From: Mycolicibacterium vaccae NBRC 14118 = CIP 105934
Lineage (GTDB): Bacteria; Actinomycetota; Actinomycetes; Mycobacteriales; Mycobacteriaceae
Length of the DNA: 32,984 bases
Reading direction: 5' to 3'
NCBI RefSeq assembly: GCF_001552715.1
Contig: NZ_BCRS01000059.1
Span: 1 to 32,984 of the forward strand
Part shown: positions 25,921-32,984 of the stretch, in pieces
Layout: each line of letters starts with the position of its first letter
Position numbering within the stretch: position 1 is the stretch's first letter
Notes under the pieces: model-generated
What the model was told of the DNA's origin: nothing
The model's database searches: none
The model's input: only the letters and a program-made list of their open reading frames with translations
Program-made: the position numbers and the translations under genes

Positions 25921-27567
25921 ATGGCAGAGTTGACAATCTCGGCTTCTGACATCGAAGGTGCGATCGAGGACTACGTCTCCTCCTTCGCCGCCGACAACGA
26001 GCGGGAAGAGATCGGCACGGTTCTCGATGCCGGTGACGGCATCGCCCACGTCGAGGGTCTGCCCTCGGTGATGACCCAGGAGCTGCTGGAGTTCCCCGGC
26101 GGCGTCCTCGGTGTCGCACTGAACCTCGACGAGCACAGCGTCGGCGCGGTCATCCTCGGTGACTTCGCGAAGATCGAAGAAGGCCAGCAGGTCAAGCGCA
26201 CCGGCGAGGTCCTCTCGGTCCCCGTCGGCGATGCGTTCCTCGGTCGCGTCGTCAACCCGCTCGGCCAGCCGATCGACGGCCAGGGCGACATCGAGGCCGA
26301 AGGCCGCCGCGCCCTGGAACTCCAGGCGCCGTCGGTGGTTCAGCGTCAGGGCGTCTCCGAGCCGCTGCAGACCGGCATCAAGGCCATCGACAGCCAGACC
26401 CCGATCGGCCGTGGCCAGCGCCAGCTGATCATCGGCGACCGCAAGACCGGCAAGACGGCCGTCGCGGTGGACACCATCCTCAACCAGCGTGAGGCGTGGG
26501 AGACCGGCGACCCGAAGCAGCAGGTGCGCTGCGTGTACGTCGCGATCGGCCAGAAGGGCACCACGATCGCCTCGGTGAAGCGGGCCCTCGAAGAGGGTGG
26601 CGCGATGGAGTACACCACCATCGTCGCAGCCCCGGCCTCCGACGCCGCCGGCTTCAAGTGGCTGGCGCCGTACACCGGTTCGGCCATCGGCCAGCACTGG
26701 ATGTACGACGGCAAGCACGTGCTGATCGTGTTCGACGACCTGTCCAAGCAGGCCGACGCGTACCGCGCGATCTCGCTGCTGCTGCGTCGTCCGCCGGGCC
26801 GCGAGGCGTTCCCGGGTGACGTGTTCTACCTGCACTCGCGCCTGCTGGAGCGTTGCGCGAAGCTGTCCGACGAGCTCGGCGGCGGTTCGATGACGGGTCT
26901 GCCGATCATCGAGACCAAGGCCAACGACATCTCGGCGTTCATCCCGACCAACGTCATCTCGATCACCGACGGCCAGTGCTTCCTGGAGTCCGACCTGTTC
27001 AACCAGGGTGTGCGGCCGGCGATCAACGTCGGTGTGTCGGTGTCCCGCGTCGGTGGCGCCGCGCAGATCAAGGCAATGAAGGAAGTAGCAGGAAGTCTCC
27101 GCCTGGAGCTGTCGCAGTACCGCGAACTGGAGTCGTTCGCCGCGTTCGCGTCGGATCTGGATGCGGCCTCGAAGGCCCAGCTGGACCGCGGCGCCCGCCT
27201 CGTCGAGCTGCTCAAGCAGCCCCAGTACACCCCTTACTCGGTCGAGGATCAGGTCGTCGCGATCTTCCTCGGCACCAAGGGCCACCTGGATTCGGTTCCT
27301 GTCGAGGACGTTGCACGCTTCGAGCAGGAAGTGCTCGAGCATGTGAAGGCCTCGCACGACGACATCCTCAAGGAGATCCGCGAGACGAAGAAGCTCTCCG
27401 AGGAGACCGAGGAGAAGCTGACGAACGTCATCAACGAGTTCAAGAAGGGCTTCTCGGCTTCCGACGGCAGCTCTGTGGTCGTCAACGAGGCCGAGGCCGA
27501 GGCGATGGACGAGGCAGACGTCGAGAAGGAATCCGTCAAGGTCCGCAAGCCGGCCCCGAAGAAGTAA
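25921..27567 (+). CDS. atpA: ATP synthase F1 subunit alpha
   Basis: Non-catalytic nucleotide-binding subunit of the alpha3beta3 head. The 548-residue protein has its P-loop GDRKTGKT at 172-179, [11 protein letters not shown], and the [17 protein letters not shown] signature. The C-terminus runs ~35 residues past the usual end ([22 protein letters not shown]...KPAPKK). This mycobacterial extension is reported to suppress ATP hydrolysis, keeping the enzyme synthesis-biased. ATG 25921 lies 48 bases after atpH. Confidence 0.97.
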   Translation: MAELTISASDIEGAIEDYVSSFAADNEREEIGTVLDAGDGIAHVEGLPSVMTQELLEFPGGVLGVALNLDEHSVGAVILGDFAKIEEGQQVKRTGEVLSVPVGDAFLGRVVNPLGQPIDGQGDIEAEGRRALELQAPSVVQRQGVSEPLQTGIKAIDSQTPIGRGQRQLIIGDRKTGKTAVAVDTILNQREAWETGDPKQQVRCVYVAIGQKGTTIASVKRALEEGGAMEYTTIVAAPASDAAGFKWLAPYTGSAIGQHWMYDGKHVLIVFDDLSKQADAYRAISLLLRRPPGREAFPGDVFYLHSRLLERCAKLSDELGGGSMTGLPIIETKANDISAFIPTNVISITDGQCFLESDLFNQGVRPAINVGVSVSRVGGAAQIKAMKEVAGSLRLELSQYRELESFAAFASDLDAASKAQLDRGARLVELLKQPQYTPYSVEDQVVAIFLGTKGHLDSVPVEDVARFEQEVLEHVKASHDDILKEIRETKKLSEETEEKLTNVINEFKKGFSASDGSSVVVNEAEAEAMDEADVEKESVKVRKPAPKK

Positions 27568-27602
27568 GGCGGGAAACGGCACTGAAGGGTCTGGAGAGCT
27601 AG

Positions 27603-29995
<2,393 letters not shown>

Positions 29996-30058
29996 GTGCG
30001 GCGGGCATCGGCGCGATGACCGTCTGCGCGAAGAGCATTCAGCGGAAGGTGGTTCAGC

Positions 30059-30424
30059 ATGGCTGACCTGCACGTCGAGATCGTCGCCGTGGAGCGCGAG
30101 CTGTGGTCGGGTGACGCGACGTTCGTGTTCACCCGCACCACCGCCGGCGAGATCGGCATCCTCCCGCGGCACATCCCGCTGGTCGCCCAGCTGGTGGACG
30201 ACGCCATGGTCCGGGTCGAACGCGACGGCGAAGACGACCTGCGGATCGCGGTCGACGGCGGATTTCTGTCCGTCACCGAGGAGGCTGTCCGCATTCTCGT
30301 GGAGAACGCGGAATTCGAGTCGGAGATCAACGCCGACCAGGCCAAGCAGGATTCGGAGTCCGACGACGAGCGGACCGCGGCATGGGGACGCGCGCGCCTG
30401 CGCGCCCTCGGCCAACTGGACTGA
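30059..30424 (+). CDS. atpC: ATP synthase F1 subunit epsilon
   Basis: Rotor subunit at the foot of gamma, regulating hydrolysis and coupling. The 121-residue protein has the beta-sandwich ([40 protein letters not shown]) and then a shortened C-terminal helical part, as usual in mycobacteria. ATG 30059 is 63 bases after atpD, with AAGGTGG upstream. It closes the atp set; the DUF2550 gene follows after only 6 bases and is likely on the same transcript. Confidence 0.96.
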   Translation: MADLHVEIVAVERELWSGDATFVFTRTTAGEIGILPRHIPLVAQLVDDAMVRVERDGEDDLRIAVDGGFLSVTEEAVRILVENAEFESEINADQAKQDSESDDERTAAWGRARLRALGQLD

Positions 30425-30430
30425 CCGCCG

Positions 30431-30877
30431 ATGAGCGCGTCCATGCTGTTTATGGCCGCGCTCGTCGGTGTGCTCTTGGTCGCCGTCGGCGCCCTGACGT
30501 ATCGGCTGTGGAAGCTGCGACAGGTCGGCGGCACCGCGGCCATCTTGCGTGACTTTCCGGCCAACGGCGGTCACGGTTGGCGCCACGGCGTGATGCGATA
30601 CCGCGGTGGTGAGGCTGGCTTCTACCGGTTGTCGAGCCTGCGGTGGTGGCCGGACCGTACGTTGAGCAGGCGTGGGCTGGAGATCGTGTCGCGCCGATCG
30701 CCGCGCGGCGACGAGTTCGACATCATGACCGACGAGATCGTCATCCTCGAACTGCGTGACGCAGGCCCCGAACGGGGCCGCGGCTACGAAATCGCGCTCG
30801 ACCGCGGCGCGTTGACCGCGTTCACCTCATGGTTGGAGTCGCGCCCGTCTCCGCGGGCGCGCCGCCGCAGCTACTGA
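30431..30877 (+). CDS. DUF2550 membrane-anchored protein
   Basis: A 148-residue protein with one N-terminal transmembrane helix ([20 protein letters not shown]), then a basic, Trp/Arg-rich domain: [31 protein letters not shown] and [16 protein letters not shown]. It ends [12 protein letters not shown]. It is the conserved protein following atpC in mycobacteria (Rv1312). No function is known. Constant linkage to the atp operon suggests, but does not show, a role with the synthase or the membrane around it. It ends 19 bases from the convergent adenosyltransferase. Confidence 0.9.
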   Translation: MSASMLFMAALVGVLLVAVGALTYRLWKLRQVGGTAAILRDFPANGGHGWRHGVMRYRGGEAGFYRLSSLRWWPDRTLSRRGLEIVSRRSPRGDEFDIMTDEIVILELRDAGPERGRGYEIALDRGALTAFTSWLESRPSPRARRRSY

Positions 30878-30896
30878 CGCTGCCCGTTACCGACCC

Positions 30897-31472
30897 CTAG
30901 TCCCGCTGCCCACCCGGCTGCCACAGCACGTCGCCGTCTGGATTGGCCACCCGGGACAGGATGAACAGCAGGTCCGACAGCCGGTTCAGATACTTCGCCG
31001 GGAGCACGTTGACCGAGTCGCCGTGGGTGTCGACGGCATGCCACGCGGACCGTTCGGCCCGTCGGGTCACCGTGCGGGCGACATGGAGCAGTGCCGACAA
31101 CGCCGTGCCGCCGGGCAGGATGAACGAGTTCAGCGCAGGCAGCGGCTCATTGAACTCGTCGCACCACTTCTCCAATCGATCGATGTAACTCTGCTGGATA
31201 CGCAGCGGGGGATACTCGGGGTTCTCCACCACCGGCGTGGACAGGTCGGCACCCGCATCGAACAGGTCATTCTGGATCTGGAGCAGTACCGGCAGGATCC
31301 GCTCGTCGGGATGTCCGAGGGCGACCGCAACCCCGATCGCCGCGTTCGCTTCGTCACAGTCGGCATAGGCACACAGGCGTGCATCGCTCTTGGAAACGCG
31401 GCTGAAATCGCTGAGCCCCGTCGTGCCATCGTCGCCGGTCCGGGTATATATCCGTGTCAGGTGTACAGCCAT
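30897..31472 (-). CDS. pduO: PduO-type ATP:cob(I)alamin adenosyltransferase
   Basis: Transfers the adenosyl group of ATP to cob(I)alamin to make coenzyme B12 for mutases and reductases. The 191-residue protein has the N-terminal ATP loop [21 protein letters not shown], then DECDEANA-like [36 protein letters not shown] and the terminal [15 protein letters not shown]. These are all family marks of the trimeric PduO/MMAB type. It matches Rv1314c by place. Its ATG (reading leftward from 31472) has no ribosome site; a -10-like TACCGT lies 7 bases upstream, suggesting a leaderless message. No B12 riboswitch precedes it. Confidence 0.95.
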   Translation of the reverse strand: MAVHLTRIYTRTGDDGTTGLSDFSRVSKSDARLCAYADCDEANAAIGVAVALGHPDERILPVLLQIQNDLFDAGADLSTPVVENPEYPPLRIQQSYIDRLEKWCDEFNEPLPALNSFILPGGTALSALLHVARTVTRRAERSAWHAVDTHGDSVNVLPAKYLNRLSDLLFILSRVANPDGDVLWQPGGQRD

Positions 31473-31479
31473 GGCCAGA

Positions 31480-31485
31480 ACGGTA
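31480..31485 (-). promoter_or_regulatory. Probable -10 of the PduO-type gene
   Basis: On the minus strand TACCGT fits TANNNT and ends 7 bases before the ATG. It predicts a leaderless transcript; no convincing -35 is seen. Confidence 0.45.
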
Positions 31486-31517
31486 CCGGGCTGTGTCCTG
31501 AGCGGTGGCTCGGCAGC

Positions 31518-31546
31518 CTGACACGGTCGACCGCGCTGTTTACACT
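31518..31546 (+). promoter_or_regulatory. murA promoter, leaderless
   Basis: CTGACA (31518-31523) and TACACT (31541-31546) are 17 bases apart. The predicted start falls on or next to the GTG at 31554. No ribosome site is present. Confidence 0.65.
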
Positions 31547-31553
31547 GACCGGC

Positions 31554-32807
31554 GTGAGCGAGCGTTTCGTGGTAACGGGTGGTTGCCGGTTATCAGGAGA
31601 AGTGGCCGTCGGGGGCGCCAAGAACAGCGTGCTGAAGCTGATGGCGGCGGCTCTGCTCGCCGAGGGCACCAGCACGATCACCAATTGCCCGGACATTCTC
31701 GACGTCCCCCTGATGGCCGAAGTCCTGCGCGGACTCGGTGCAACGGTGGAGCTGGTCGGTGATGTCGTCCGGATCACTTCGCCCGATGAACTCAAGTACG
31801 ACGCCGACTTCGCGGCGGTGCGTCAATTCCGCGCGTCGGTGTGTGTGCTCGGCCCGTTGGTGGGCAGGTGCAAGAAGGCGAAGGTCGCTCTTCCCGGTGG
31901 CGACGCGATCGGATCGCGGCCGCTGGACATGCATCAAGCCGGCCTGCGTCAGCTCGGGGCGCGGTGCAACATCGAGCACGGGTGTGTGGTCGCCGAGGCC
32001 GAGCATCTGCACGGTGCCGAGATCCAGCTGGAGTTTCCGTCGGTCGGAGCGACCGAGAACATCCTGATGGCGGCGGTGCTGGCCGAGGGGGTCACGACGA
32101 TCCACAACGCCGCCCGCGAACCGGACGTCGCCGACTTGTGCATGATGCTGAACCAGATGGGTGCCCAGATCACCGGCGCCGGGTCCTCGACGTTGACCAT
32201 CACCGGTGTCGACCGGCTCTATCCCACCGAACACCGGGTCATCGGTGACCGGATCGTGGCTGCGACGTGGGGGATAGCCGCTGCGATGACACGCGGCGAC
32301 ATCTCGGTGACGGGAGTGGACCCGTCGCATCTGCAGTTGGTGCTGCACAAGCTGCATGACGCCGGTGCCACTGTCACCCAGACCGACGACGGTTTCCGGG
32401 TGGTCCAGTACGAACGTCCGAAAGCGGTCAACGTCGCGACGCTCCCGTTCCCGGGATTTCCGACCGACCTCCAACCGATGGCGATTGGCCTGGCGGCGAT
32501 CGCCGACGGCACGTCGATGATCACCGAGAACGTATTCGAGGCCCGCTTCCGATTCGTCGAGGAGATGATCCGGCTCGGCGCCGACGCGCGTACCGATGGT
32601 CACCATGCGGTGGTGCGGGGGATTCCGCAGCTTTCCAGCGCTCCGGTGTGGTCCTCGGATATCCGTGCCGGTGCCGGCCTGGTGTTGGCGGGATTGGTAG
32701 CCGACGGCGATACCGAGGTGCACGACGTCTTTCACATCGACCGCGGCTACCCGAAGTTCGTGGAAAACCTGGTTGGTTTGGGTGCCGAGATAGAACGGGT
32801 AACCTAG
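31554..32807 (+). CDS. murA: UDP-N-acetylglucosamine 1-carboxyvinyltransferase
   Basis: First committed step of peptidoglycan synthesis: adds enolpyruvate from PEP to UDP-GlcNAc. The 417-residue protein has the two-domain inside-out barrel. [19 protein letters not shown] is at the N-terminus with the catalytic Lys-Asn, followed by [26 protein letters not shown] and GFPTDLQPM. Asp117 stands where most bacteria have the Cys (GGCAIGxRP) that fosfomycin alkylates. The same change makes M. tuberculosis MurA insensitive, so insensitivity is expected here. The start GTG 31554 gives [10 protein letters not shown], as in homologues. It lies directly upstream of rRNA promoters. Confidence 0.97.
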   Translation: MSERFVVTGGCRLSGEVAVGGAKNSVLKLMAAALLAEGTSTITNCPDILDVPLMAEVLRGLGATVELVGDVVRITSPDELKYDADFAAVRQFRASVCVLGPLVGRCKKAKVALPGGDAIGSRPLDMHQAGLRQLGARCNIEHGCVVAEAEHLHGAEIQLEFPSVGATENILMAAVLAEGVTTIHNAAREPDVADLCMMLNQMGAQITGAGSSTLTITGVDRLYPTEHRVIGDRIVAATWGIAAAMTRGDISVTGVDPSHLQLVLHKLHDAGATVTQTDDGFRVVQYERPKAVNVATLPFPGFPTDLQPMAIGLAAIADGTSMITENVFEARFRFVEEMIRLGADARTDGHHAVVRGIPQLSSAPVWSSDIRAGAGLVLAGLVADGDTEVHDVFHIDRGYPKFVENLVGLGAEIERVT

Positions 32808-32851
32808 AAAAGTCCCGCCGCGAAAGGCTAGCAAGCCTCTGACCAGCGGAT

Positions 32852-32881
32852 TTGACTTCGAAAGAGCGTCCGCTCTAATCT
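32852..32881 (+). promoter_or_regulatory. Upstream rRNA operon promoter
   Basis: TTGACT (32852-32857) and TAATCT (32876-32881) with an 18-base spacer form a strong sigma-A promoter 45 bases after murA. The rRNA operon downstream of murA (rrnA) is known in mycobacteria; multiple promoters there are typical of rapid growers. Confidence 0.75.
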
Positions 32882-32916
32882 TATGAAGTCGCCGCGGAAA
32901 CGCGAAGGACAGGATC

Positions 32917-32945
32917 TTGACTCGCTAGCGAAGATGGTTTAAGCT
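32917..32945 (+). promoter_or_regulatory. Downstream rRNA operon promoter
   Basis: TTGACT (32917-32922) and TAAGCT (32940-32945) with a 17-base spacer. It runs into CTGGCAGGGTTGCCC (32944-32958), the sequence following the -10 of mycobacterial rRNA promoters as I recall it. Confidence 0.85.
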
Positions 32946-32984
32946 GGCAGGGTTGCCCTCTGGAGGGTGATTCAGCAGGATTCA
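32946..32984 (+). other. Start of the rRNA leader, cut by the window edge
   Basis: These last 39 bases should be the 5' end of the pre-rRNA leader. GGCAGGGTTGCC and CCCTCTGGAGGG can form small hairpins. The 16S gene itself is outside the window. Confidence 0.6.

Noticed and set aside
30878..30896. Possible insertion-sequence site between the DUF2550 gene and the PduO-type gene, where M. tuberculosis has a transposase
   Set aside because: Only 19 bases separate the two genes here; no inverted repeats or transposase.
31473..31553. A cobalamin riboswitch for the adenosyltransferase gene
   Set aside because: The gap is only about 80 bases, shared with the murA promoter, and contains no B12-box-like sequence.

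Overview
The window is about 33 kb of chromosome from a high-GC actinobacterium, almost certainly a mycobacterium and most likely a rapid grower (Mycolicibacterium type). Support comes from the gene order argS-lysA-hom-thrC-thrB-rho...rpmE-prfA-prmC-tsaC-wecA-atpI-atpBEFHAGDC-DUF2550-PduO-murA-rrn promoters, which I recall as the Rv1292-Rv1315 order of M. tuberculosis. Further support is the fused b-delta ATP synthase subunit, the long insertion in Rho, MurA with Asp in place of the fosfomycin-reactive Cys, and tandem promoters with a conserved rRNA leader just after murA. I see no IS element, phage, CRISPR array or integrase.

Bases 1-6090 are an accessory block. It holds a 5'-truncated lytic transglycosylase, a large secreted or surface protein of unknown function with an acidic low-complexity tail, a small secreted Pro-rich four-Cys protein, a GIY-YIG-like protein and a pyridoxamine-oxidase-like flavin protein. 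A metal-resistance operon follows: a CmtR-like ArsR repressor overlapping a minimal CDF-type transporter, headed by a nested palindrome. The block ends with a decayed cytochrome P450 and a minus-strand tRNA-Arg(CCG).

Bases 6264-12690 are one tightly packed operon: arginyl-tRNA synthetase, then diaminopimelate decarboxylase (lysine), homoserine dehydrogenase, threonine synthase and homoserine kinase. Several stop and start codons overlap. Rho (12988-15096) has its own promoter and a ~210-nt leader with a mini-ORF followed by a 9-bp hairpin. A block found between rho and rpmE (15213-17784) is absent at this place in M. tuberculosis as I recall it. It contains a wrecked maleylpyruvate-isomerase-like gene, a TetR regulator and a divergent acyl-CoA synthetase.

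Bases 17919-22097 carry translation and envelope genes: L31, RF1, the RF glutamine methyltransferase, the t6A-tRNA enzyme and the GlcNAc-1-phosphate transferase that starts the arabinogalactan linker. Bases 22377-30424 are the complete F1Fo ATP synthase operon with an AtpI-like protein. A DUF2550 protein and a convergent PduO-type cobalamin adenosyltransferase follow, then murA, then two strong sigma-A-type promoters pointing out of the right edge toward a 16S rRNA gene that lies outside the window.

Most of the window is well-known housekeeping DNA. The parts that earn a second look are mainly non-coding or decaying: the rho leader, the ArsR operator, the triplicated 16-mer that carries the atpB stop codon, two multi-frame pseudogenes, the repeat-bearing disordered insert in Rho, and a set of probable leaderless promoters. 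Calls rest on reading motifs and on remembered family sequences; no search was run.
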